From contig CABJBO010000031.1 in the NCBI GenBank assembly GCA_902363875.1, forward strand, positions 1-21,828: a DNA stretch of 21,828 nucleotides, given 5' to 3'. Shown in pieces: positions 15,093 through 21,828 of the stretch. Within the stretch, counting starts at the first letter, position 1. Each line of letters starts with the position of its first letter. A program made the position numbers and the translations under genes. Source of the DNA: Coriobacteriaceae bacterium. Its GTDB lineage: Bacteria; Actinomycetota; Coriobacteriia; Coriobacteriales; Coriobacteriaceae. A model generated the notes under the pieces. That model had not been told where the DNA came from. It saw nothing but the letters and a program-made list of their open reading frames with translations, and did not search any database.

Positions 15093-15590
15093 TTAGCGGT
15101 AGTTGGTGAACTGCAACGGCTGACCGTAGTCCTGGTCGCGCAGGAACTGGATCACGGTCTGCAGCGCATCCTTGGAAGCAGAGGAGACGCGCAGTTTGTC
15201 GGCCTCGATCGTCACCTTGACCTTGAGCTTCTGATCCTTAATGTCCTTATTGATCTTCTTGGCAGTCGCTTGGTCAATGCCCTCGACGATGTGACCGAGC
15301 ACGCGCACGGTACAGCCCGATGCAGCCTGAGGCGCATCCCAGGACACGGCCTTAAGATCGATGCCGCGCTTGATGAGCTTGGAGCTCAGGACATCGATGA
15401 TCTGCTTGGAGACAAAGTCGGCCGGGGCGTTGACCGTAAAGAGTTTGTCTCCCTTCGAAAGCTCGATGGTGGCGCCGGAGTCCTTCAGGTCATAGCGTTG
15501 GGAAATCTCGCGCGTGGTCTGCTGGAAGGCGTTGTCGACCTCCTGCATATTAACCTCGGACACGACGTCGAAGCTGGAATCTTTAGCCAT
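15093..15590 (-). CDS. yajQ: YajQ-family nucleotide-binding protein
   Basis: The 165-aa protein starts MAKDSSFDVVSEVNMQEVDNA and ends DYGQPLQFTNYR, both highly typical of YajQ (UPF0234). Members have two ferredoxin-like domains. They bind nucleotides, and in Xanthomonas and relatives a homologue binds cyclic di-GMP; the role in actinobacteria is unknown. The start is supported by AGGA 7 bases upstream. It lies between the RodZ-like gene (26-base gap) and rimO on the same strand, so it is probably part of the rnj-to-cinA transcript. Confidence 0.95.
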   Translation of the reverse strand: MAKDSSFDVVSEVNMQEVDNAFQQTTREISQRYDLKDSGATIELSKGDKLFTVNAPADFVSKQIIDVLSSKLIKRGIDLKAVSWDAPQAASGCTVRVLGHIVEGIDQATAKKINKDIKDQKLKVKVTIEADKLRVSSASKDALQTVIQFLRDQDYGQPLQFTNYR

Positions 15591-15616
15591 GGTTAATCCT
15601 TTCGCTTACGAGCGGC

Positions 15617-17119
15617 TTAGTAGCTGTCGTACGAATAATCGGTAGAAACGGTCGTCGTTTGACCGTCGGTAGCGGTATTGGTGCCCTCCGTGGACTGGGC
15701 CTCGGTTCCATCCGCGCTGTTGGCATCATCGGTGCCGTCAGTGCTCTCGCCGTCCTCGGAGTCGGTCGTCTCCTTCTTGGGAACGGTGATCGTCACGCGT
15801 GCCACGCCCGACGTCTTAGTGTCGTAGCGGACCTTTTCACCGTTCTTGGTAACGGTGACATCGGAAGGCTTGGACGTGGTGATCTCGATCGAGGACTCGG
15901 GCGTATATTCCTGCTCAAAGGGGCCGGTCGCCTGGGCGCCATAGACCGACTTGCCATCAACTTTGACCTCAATCCAAGCAGTCTTGCCCTTGGCAACGGA
16001 GATCTTGACCTTTGTGACCTCGTTCTCTTCCTTCTTGGCCGTCGTCTTGGCGGCGTCCGAATCGGTCGACTCGTCCGTCGTCTCATCGGTATCTTCGTCC
16101 TCATCGACGGATTCGGTCTTCTTGGAAGACTTCTTAGTCGCTGTCTTGGTGGCAACGGGCGTCTCGGGCGTCGACTCGGGCGCCGAGGAGCCACAGCCAC
16201 GCAAAAGCACCACGATGAGCACGATCAGCAGCAACGCCACGGCGCCGATACCGGCGTAAACGATACGAGGATCGAGACCGTTGTTCTGGAGAGCACGCCC
16301 ACCGCCGCGCCCACGATTGGAGCCACCGCGACCAGTGCCTTGGGGCATACGACCGCGGTTATTGTCGGAACGTCCGCGATAGCTACCTTGGCGCTGCATA
16401 TTGCGCTGACCCGAGCGGGGGGCGAGCTCGCCACGACCCTGGTAGTTGCGCTGGCCCGAACGAGCCGCTGAGGAACGCTGGCTATAGGGCTGCGACTGAG
16501 ATCGAAGGCGAGGCGTCACCTGCGTAGTATCGGCGTCTGCATAGCCGCCGCGCGGACGACCGGAAGAAACGCCACGGTACCCGCGATCGGAATAACCGCC
16601 ATCGCCGTAGCCGGCACGAGGGTCACGAGCGACACCGCGGGCAGCGGGGAGTGCGCGCTCCTCGGGCGCCGGCGTGCTGCGAAAACGATCGCGCTGAGAA
16701 CGAATCTCCTCGCTCGAGCCAGACTCGGTAATATAGCCAGCCTGCTGAGGGCGCTGGCCATAACGCGTCGAACGCCCGCCCTGAACCATCAGGAAACGGC
16801 CGTTGTCGACCGAGGAACGCGAATTGACGTAGCCGGCGGCGTCCTGAAAACGACCGCCCTGCTGCGACGTCTCGCGTTCATATGCCATGAGTTCATCAAA
16901 ATAAGCGTTGACGACCTCGCGCGGATTGAGGCCCAAAAAGCGTGCGTAGCTCGAAATCATGCCCTGGGCATAACCGCGCGGGGGCATCGATGCAAAATTA
17001 CCGGTTTCGAAAAACTCGATGATCTGCGGCCTGATTTTGATGGTGTTGGCGACCTGCTGAATGGAAAGGCCCATTCGGCGACGCTGCTCGAGCAGCATGT
17101 CACCAAAGCGTGCAGCCAT
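15617..17119 (-). CDS. RodZ-like helix-turn-helix membrane protein with RG-rich linker
   Basis: This 500-aa protein has an N-terminal HTH_25 domain (about 4-75: GDMLLEQRRRMGLSIQQVAN..IKIRPQIIEFFETG..GYAQGMISSYARFLGL). A long disordered cytoplasmic region (about 85-280) turns strongly Arg/Gly/Gln-rich from about residue 170, with two SGQRN units. One transmembrane segment follows (about 286-308). The outer part has a Thr/Lys/Asp-rich stretch, then a RodZ_C-like beta domain (about 370-448, KISVAKGKTAWIEVKVDG onward) and an acidic Thr-rich tail. RodZ proteins link MreB to the cell wall; Bacillus YmfM has this domain plan and lies beside pgsA-cinA. The ATG overlaps the ftsK stop (TGATG), with GGAGG upstream. 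The RG-rich linker is unusual for the family. Confidence 0.85.
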   Translation of the reverse strand: MAARFGDMLLEQRRRMGLSIQQVANTIKIRPQIIEFFETGNFASMPPRGYAQGMISSYARFLGLNPREVVNAYFDELMAYERETSQQGGRFQDAAGYVNSRSSVDNGRFLMVQGGRSTRYGQRPQQAGYITESGSSEEIRSQRDRFRSTPAPEERALPAARGVARDPRAGYGDGGYSDRGYRGVSSGRPRGGYADADTTQVTPRLRSQSQPYSQRSSAARSGQRNYQGRGELAPRSGQRNMQRQGSYRGRSDNNRGRMPQGTGRGGSNRGRGGGRALQNNGLDPRIVYAGIGAVALLLIVLIVVLLRGCGSSAPESTPETPVATKTATKKSSKKTESVDEDEDTDETTDESTDSDAAKTTAKKEENEVTKVKISVAKGKTAWIEVKVDGKSVYGAQATGPFEQEYTPESSIEITTSKPSDVTVTKNGEKVRYDTKTSGVARVTITVPKKETTDSEDGESTDGTDDANSADGTEAQSTEGTNTATDGQTTTVSTDYSYDSY

Positions 17120-19887
17120 CAGAATCCTCCAAACTCACGATCTTCACGTGCCATCTCGGCGTCGACGGATTCCAGCGCGGCAAGGCCTTCTTCATCCAGC
17201 AGGACCTCGCGCGGCTTGGAACCGTCGGGCGGTCCGACGACACCCTTTTCTTCCAGCATGTCCATAATACGCCCGGCGCGCGCATAGCCAACCTTCAGGC
17301 GGCGCTGCAGGCCAGATGTGGAGCCCAGCTGCGATTCCACCACAATATGAGCGGCTTCCCAGATAAGCGGATCGTCGTCCTGGGGCTCGGCGACGCCGGT
17401 GCGCACGATGCCGCCGCCACCCGCCATGGACATGGAGGCAGGTGCCACGGCCGATAGGATCTCCTCATGGTAGTCAGGCTCGCTTTGCGACTTGACGAAC
17501 TCGACAATCTCGTTGATCTCGTCATCCGAAACAAAGCAGCCCTGGATACGGCGGGGCTTGCCCCAGTCGACCTTTGAGAACAGCATGTCACCCAAGCCGG
17601 TGAGCTTTTCGGCACCCATCTGGTCGATGATGACGCGGGAGTCGATGCCCGTTGCGACGTTAAAGGCGATACGGTTGGTAATGTTTGCCTTGATGAGACC
17701 CGTCACCACGTTGGAGCTCGGACGCTGAGTCGCCACGATAAGGTGGATACCGGCGGCACGGCCCAGCTGGGCGATTCGCACAATCGACGCCTCGACGTCC
17801 TTGCCGGCAACCATCATCAGGTCCGAAAGCTCGTCGATAATGATGACCAGGTAGGGCATCTTTTGCGGCGGGTTATCGTAATGCTCAAACTCGCCGGCGG
17901 CCTGCTTTTCGTTATAGGTCGAGATCTTGCGCACGTTAAGGCGCTCGAAGACCTTCAGGCGGCGCTCCATCTCGGACACCGCCCACTGCAAGGCACTCGC
18001 GGCCTGCTTGGGCTCGGTCACTACGGGCACGTAAAGATGCGGAAGGCCGTTATAGCCTGCGAGCTCGACACGCTTGGGGTCGACCATGATCAAGCGAACG
18101 TCCTCGGGAAGGGCGCGCATAAGCAGAGTCGTGATGATGGAGTTGATCATGACCGACTTACCGGAACCCGTGGTACCGGCGATCAGCAGATGGGGCATCT
18201 TGGCGAGGTCGGCGACGACCGGCGTGCCCTCTGCATCGCGGCCGATGGCAAGCTCAAGCGGACCGCCCTTAACATAGGGCAGAACATCACCCAAGTTGAC
18301 GTTCTGACGCTTGCGATTGGGAATCTCGATACCCACGAGCGAGGTGCCGGGAATCGGCGCAAAGATACGCACGGACTGAGCAGCAAGCGACAGCGCGATG
18401 TCGTCCTCAAGGCTCGAAATCTTGCTCACGCGCTCGCCCTCGCCGGGTTGCAGCTTAAAGGTCGTCACCGTGGGGCCGGCGATCCAGCCGACCACGCGGG
18501 CACTGCGGCCAAACTCAAGCAAGGTGGATTGCAGTGACTCAGCGGTCTGCTCCAGCTCCTTATCCGAAGACGCGGCAGAAGCCGACTGCGGGTTGGCATG
18601 TAGGATTTCGAGCGGCGGAAGCTTGAGGCCGTCCTCTTCTTCGCCCTCGTTATCTGCGGCGCCGCCGTCCGCTCCCCCATCACGAGCCGCAGCCGATTCG
18701 ACAGCACTCGTGGCAGGCGCATCGGCAACCTTGGGATGCTTTAAGAAGTCGGGAATCTGAGGTGCGGCCGAAACAGGGTTCACGGCAAACGGCGGCTCGG
18801 ACTCGTCAACCTTGTCCGGATCGTCCTCCATCGAAAGCTGTCCAGTGACCTGACCGCGCTTGGCGTGGCGACGCGGCAGCAAGGTTGTCTTGGCGGTCTC
18901 GAGCGGAGCCTCGTCGTCACCCTCGGTGAGCTCAATCTCGCTATCGGACCAAGACGGGTCGGGCTCGCTTGTGTTGAGCTTGGGCGCAGCCTTGCCCTTC
19001 TTGGCATGGCGGCGCGGCAGCAGCGTGGTCTTGGCGCGCTCGGCTTCAACCGACTCGGATACGACGACAAATGGGTCATCGTCCTCGTCGTCATCCAAAA
19101 CCGGGTCGACATCGCCACCCATGACCGTGGTCACCGCGGCGTCAGTCCCCTTCTGGCGTAGAATGCTCAGGTGCGGACGAGCGACGCCGGGAACAGACAG
19201 GGCCTCTTCATCGCCCCACGGGCTGGCGTTGACATCGGCACGACGGCGTTCGGCAAAATCTGCCGCACGATCGCGGGCAGAGCGCAGCACACCGCCCACC
19301 GAAAAGCCAATGATGACAAAACCAACGACGGCCAGACCCAACAGGACCACCATCGCGACAGGCTTACCCAGGGCATTCTGCAGCGCACTCGCAATAAACG
19401 CACCAATGTAGCCACCCGACACGGAAAGGTTCTGCGGCGTAAACATAAGGTCGCACGAATCGCTCGTGCCCGGCACCATCAGCGAAAGAATGGAGACGAC
19501 GGCGATAAAGACCAAGGCGCCGCCCGCAACAGAGCGCACGTTGAGCGGCGAGTCCTCACCCAAAAAGAGCGTGGCGGCAAACAGCAAGATGACGATCGGC
19601 AGCACGTAGGCGCCCAGACCAAAGCCCAGGTGGTAGAAACCGGCAACCGCAGCCGTCACGGGCGCTGTTGCCGGAGAGATCACGGCAATGAAGGACGCGA
19701 TCGCCAAAACGGCGATGACCACACCGGCGATATCGCGATTGGCCGAAGGCTCGACCAAGGGCTCAAACTCATCGAACTCGGACTCGTGGCCCTTATTGGC
19801 ACGCAGATGGGAACCGGCACCCTTAGCAGATGCCGGTTGGTTATTGGCCTTATTGCCTTTGGCGTTTTGTGCAGATCCGCGCGCCAA
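17119..19887 (-). CDS. ftsK: DNA translocase FtsK/SpoIIIE
   Basis: FtsK pumps chromosomal DNA through the closing division septum. The 922-aa protein has four membrane segments (about 53-70, 80-108, 118-138, 176-198). A 240-residue acidic linker follows, then the FtsK motor. Walker A is GTTGSGKS (571-578) and Walker B is VIIIDE (681-686). RPSSNVVTGLIKANITNRIAF and similar family stretches are present. A C-terminal winged-helix gamma domain (about 845-905) reads DNA polarity signals. The linker contains the duplicated motif AKTTLLPRRHAK at 285-296 and 332-343. The start is TTG at 19887, one base after the rnj stop, with a strong GGAGG site 6 bases upstream inside rnj. The stop overlaps the RodZ-like gene. 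Confidence 0.96.
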   Translation of the reverse strand: MARGSAQNAKGNKANNQPASAKGAGSHLRANKGHESEFDEFEPLVEPSANRDIAGVVIAVLAIASFIAVISPATAPVTAAVAGFYHLGFGLGAYVLPIVILLFAATLFLGEDSPLNVRSVAGGALVFIAVVSILSLMVPGTSDSCDLMFTPQNLSVSGGYIGAFIASALQNALGKPVAMVVLLGLAVVGFVIIGFSVGGVLRSARDRAADFAERRRADVNASPWGDEEALSVPGVARPHLSILRQKGTDAAVTTVMGGDVDPVLDDDEDDDPFVVVSESVEAERAKTTLLPRRHAKKGKAAPKLNTSEPDPSWSDSEIELTEGDDEAPLETAKTTLLPRRHAKRGQVTGQLSMEDDPDKVDESEPPFAVNPVSAAPQIPDFLKHPKVADAPATSAVESAAARDGGADGGAADNEGEEEDGLKLPPLEILHANPQSASAASSDKELEQTAESLQSTLLEFGRSARVVGWIAGPTVTTFKLQPGEGERVSKISSLEDDIALSLAAQSVRIFAPIPGTSLVGIEIPNRKRQNVNLGDVLPYVKGGPLELAIGRDAEGTPVVADLAKMPHLLIAGTTGSGKSVMINSIITTLLMRALPEDVRLIMVDPKRVELAGYNGLPHLYVPVVTEPKQAASALQWAVSEMERRLKVFERLNVRKISTYNEKQAAGEFEHYDNPPQKMPYLVIIIDELSDLMMVAGKDVEASIVRIAQLGRAAGIHLIVATQRPSSNVVTGLIKANITNRIAFNVATGIDSRVIIDQMGAEKLTGLGDMLFSKVDWGKPRRIQGCFVSDDEINEIVEFVKSQSEPDYHEEILSAVAPASMSMAGGGGIVRTGVAEPQDDDPLIWEAAHIVVESQLGSTSGLQRRLKVGYARAGRIMDMLEEKGVVGPPDGSKPREVLLDEEGLAALESVDAEMAREDREFGGF

Positions 19888-19888
19888 A

Positions 19889-21559
19889 CTAAACCTCCAT
19901 GACGACCGGGATGATCATCGGACGGGTGCGCGTACGGCTCCAGATAAAGTTAGAGAGCGAATCGCGCACGGCCTTGCGAATGGCATCGGAACCGCTGCTG
20001 GTAAAGCTGAACTTACCCTTCTCGATCGTCTTCATAATGGACGCGGAGGCATCCTCGGAGAACTGGTCGTCGATGGCAAACGAGACGCCGCGGCCCGAGA
20101 ACTCGATGGCCTCGATCTTCTTATGTTTGAGGGAGACGATGGCAACGGCCGTGACCATACCGTCGTTGGCGAGCTTCTGGCGATCGCGCAGGACGATGGG
20201 GTCGGTATCGCCGATACGCAGGCCGTCGACGTAAACGACACCGGACTCGACGGGCGTACCGCGCTTGACGATACCACCGCGCATCTCGAGCGTGTCGCCG
20301 TTATCGAGGATAAAGATATGATCGTCCTTGAGACCCATCTTGCGGGCCAGCTGGGCATGGGCGCGCAGATGCACGGCCTCGCCGTGGACCGGCATAAAGT
20401 ACGTAGGCTTGGCCATGGCCATCAGAAGCTTGAGCTCCTCCTGGCTACCGTGACCCGAGACGTGGACGAGAGCGCGGTTCTTATCCCACACGTCGCAGCC
20501 GAGCTTGGCCAGGCTGTTGACGACCTGCTGGACGGCCTTCTCGTTGCCGGGAACGGGAGTTGCCGAGAGGATAACGGTATCGCCCTCGTGGATGGAGAGC
20601 GTCTTGTGCTCGCCATTGGCCATGCGGGACAGGGCCGACAGCGGCTCGCCCTGCGAACCAGTGCACATGACGACGATCTTGTCGTCAGGCAGGTTATCAA
20701 TATCGAAGGCATCGATGATATCGGCATCATCGATGTTGAGATAACCGAGCTCGCGCGCCACGCGGGTGTTCGTGAGCATGGAGCGACCGGTCACAACGAC
20801 CTTACGGCCGCACTTGCGGGCGGCATCGCAGATCTGCTGCAAACGATGGATGTGGCTCGAGAACGATGCGACGAACACGCGACCCGGGGCGTTCTTGATG
20901 GCGTGCAGCAGGTTGGGACCAACCTCGGCCTCGGACTTGGTAAAGCCGGGAACCGTGGCATTAGTGGAGTCGGAAAGCAGCAGGTCGATGCCCTGCTTGG
21001 CAAAGCGGCTGATAGCGGCATAGTCGGGCGTAACGCCATCGATGGGCGTCTGGTCGAGCTTAAAGTCGCCGGTGTGCATAACGGTGCCCTGATTGGTGCG
21101 GATGAACACGCCCAGAGCGCCGGGGATGGAGTGCGTCATCGAGAAGAAGTCGAGCGAGATGCCGCCGAGGTTGACATGGCTGCCGCCCTTGACCTCGCGG
21201 AACTTGGGTGCGCGGATGCGGAACTCAGAAAGCTTGCCCTCGATAAAGCCAAGCGTCAGCTTGCTCGAGAAGATGGGCACCTTATTGTTGAGGTCCTGCA
21301 GCAGATACGGAAGCGAACCGGTGTGGTCCTCGTGGCCGTGAGTGACGACGATACCGCGGAGCTTCTCCTCGTTCTCCAGAACATAGGTGTAGTCGGGAAG
21401 CACCAGGTCGATACCAGGCTGGGAGTCATCCGGGAACATGAGGCCGGCGTCGACGAGCACCATGTCGTCGCCGCACTCGAAGACCGTCATATTCTTGCCG
21501 ATGCCGTCAAGGCCGCCAAGCGGGATGATCTTCAAGGGAGATGATTTTTTAGCTGCCAT
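19889..21559 (-). CDS. rnj: Ribonuclease J
   Basis: RNase J is a metallo-beta-lactamase/beta-CASP nuclease with 5'-3' exonuclease and endonuclease activity in RNA decay and rRNA maturation. The 556-aa length is normal. The metal site HGHEDH is at 74-79, MHTGDFKLDQTPIDG follows, and the beta-CASP/C-terminal motifs GSQGEPLSALSRMA, HVSGHGSQEELKLL and YFMPVHGE are all present. It is the first gene of the string on this side. Its ribosome-binding site is weak: AAGGA lies about 14 bases before the ATG. Together with rny, both main RNA-decay nucleases lie in one neighbourhood, as do rnjB and rny in Bacillus. Confidence 0.97.
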   Translation of the reverse strand: MAAKKSSPLKIIPLGGLDGIGKNMTVFECGDDMVLVDAGLMFPDDSQPGIDLVLPDYTYVLENEEKLRGIVVTHGHEDHTGSLPYLLQDLNNKVPIFSSKLTLGFIEGKLSEFRIRAPKFREVKGGSHVNLGGISLDFFSMTHSIPGALGVFIRTNQGTVMHTGDFKLDQTPIDGVTPDYAAISRFAKQGIDLLLSDSTNATVPGFTKSEAEVGPNLLHAIKNAPGRVFVASFSSHIHRLQQICDAARKCGRKVVVTGRSMLTNTRVARELGYLNIDDADIIDAFDIDNLPDDKIVVMCTGSQGEPLSALSRMANGEHKTLSIHEGDTVILSATPVPGNEKAVQQVVNSLAKLGCDVWDKNRALVHVSGHGSQEELKLLMAMAKPTYFMPVHGEAVHLRAHAQLARKMGLKDDHIFILDNGDTLEMRGGIVKRGTPVESGVVYVDGLRIGDTDPIVLRDRQKLANDGMVTAVAIVSLKHKKIEAIEFSGRGVSFAIDDQFSEDASASIMKTIEKGKFSFTSSGSDAIRKAVRDSLSNFIWSRTRTRPMIIPVVMEV

Positions 21560-21647
21560 AGGTTAGTGTGGTTTCCTTTCTTCGAAACGGGTCTGGAACA
21601 ACCGACGGGGCGCTTCTGGCAAACCGACCGCCGGGAACGTACAAACA

Positions 21648-21667
21648 TGCATCGCAGAGTCGATGCA
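21648..21667 (-). promoter_or_regulatory. Inverted repeat upstream of rnj
   Basis: TGCATCG (21648-21654) and CGATGCA (21661-21667) form a perfect 7-bp inverted repeat with a 6-base spacer, about 90 bases before rnj. It could be an operator or a leader hairpin. I could not place a convincing -35/-10 pair nearby. Confidence 0.4.
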
Positions 21668-21720
21668 ATAACCTCAGTATGATACCCATTTGCCCACCAA
21701 CAGACCACCCATGCATCAAA

Positions 21721-21762
21721 GCCCCATCCAAACCGGTCTATCCCGCCGGTTTCCCGTGGGGC
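21721..21762 (-). ncRNA. Two-stage hairpin upstream of rnj (structured leader or terminator)
   Basis: Two nested inverted repeats share one axis. GCCCCA (21721-21726) pairs with TGGGGC (21757-21762), and AAACCGG (21730-21736) pairs with CCGGTTT (21746-21752). Small internal loops separate them. The minus-strand RNA continues UUUGAUG. The structure may terminate an upstream gene outside the window or be part of the rnj leader. It matches no riboswitch class I recognise. Confidence 0.45.
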
Positions 21763-21804
21763 GGGCACTGATGAAGTTTCCTGCTCTACAGTCCTGCTCA
21801 CGAC

Positions 21805-21827
21805 GGAGGCCACATTAAGTGGCCTCC
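21805..21827. terminator. Hairpin at the right window edge, possible terminator
   Basis: GGAGGCCAC (21805-21813) and GTGGCCTCC (21819-21827) form a perfect 9-bp stem with a 5-base ATTAA loop. The minus strand shows no U tract after it, and the plus side runs off the window, so orientation cannot be decided. It most likely marks the end of a gene beyond the edge. Confidence 0.5.
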
Positions 21828-21828
21828 T

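Noticed and set aside
19688..21544. 618-codon plus-strand open frame opposite rnj
   Set aside because: It mirrors RNase J exactly and has no recognisable domain. It is a reverse-strand shadow caused by high GC and codon bias.
21532..21813. 93-codon minus-strand open frame upstream of and overlapping rnj
   Set aside because: It spans the palindromic leader elements, overlaps the rnj start in another frame and looks like no known protein.

Overview
The window looks like chromosomal core DNA from a high-GC actinomycete of the class Coriobacteriia. Collinsella or a close relative is my best guess. This rests on three things: GC-rich codon use, a LexA/SOS box of the CGAAC-N4-GTTCG type, and a Bacillus-like gene order that includes SpoVS and RNase Y, which is typical of Coriobacteriia. 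Most genes are on the minus strand. Only lexA and one membrane acyltransferase-like gene run on the plus strand. No rRNA, tRNA or CRISPR array was seen.

Right to left (the direction of transcription) there is a long gene string from rnj (RNase J) through ftsK, a RodZ-like HTH/membrane protein, yajQ, rimO and pgsA to a short cinA (pncC-like). It closes with a clear hairpin terminator at 12495-12518. recA-recX follows under its own promoter, which has a perfect SOS box lodged between the -35 and -10 elements. Next, rny (RNase Y) has its own promoter and a structured leader. It heads a tightly packed string: a GHKL-type ATPase of unknown function, spoVS, miaB, miaA and hflX, with miaB-miaA-hflX linked by one-base TAATG overlaps. 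hflX meets the plus-strand lexA/acyltransferase pair tail to tail.

The lexA control region (about 1961-2123) carries three SOS boxes. It faces a minus-strand set consisting of a LysM/membrane protein (YneA/DivS/ChiZ-like SOS division inhibitor), nrdR and dut. This joins the SOS repressor, a probable cell-division brake, ribonucleotide reductase control and dUTP removal in one locus. The left edge holds an AT-rich YtrA-type GntR regulator that looks foreign to its neighbours, followed by a possible insertion-sequence end.

Most of the window is conserved housekeeping DNA. The points most worth a second look are: an 11-bp inverted repeat burying the nrdR ribosome-binding site and start codon; the uncharacterised GHKL ATPase at the place where Bacillus has ymdB, between rny and spoVS; the two-hairpin rny leader; the RG-rich cytoplasmic linker in the RodZ-like protein; a duplicated basic motif in the FtsK linker; and the acyltransferase-like gene coupled to lexA. 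There is no gene-free stretch longer than 300 bases.
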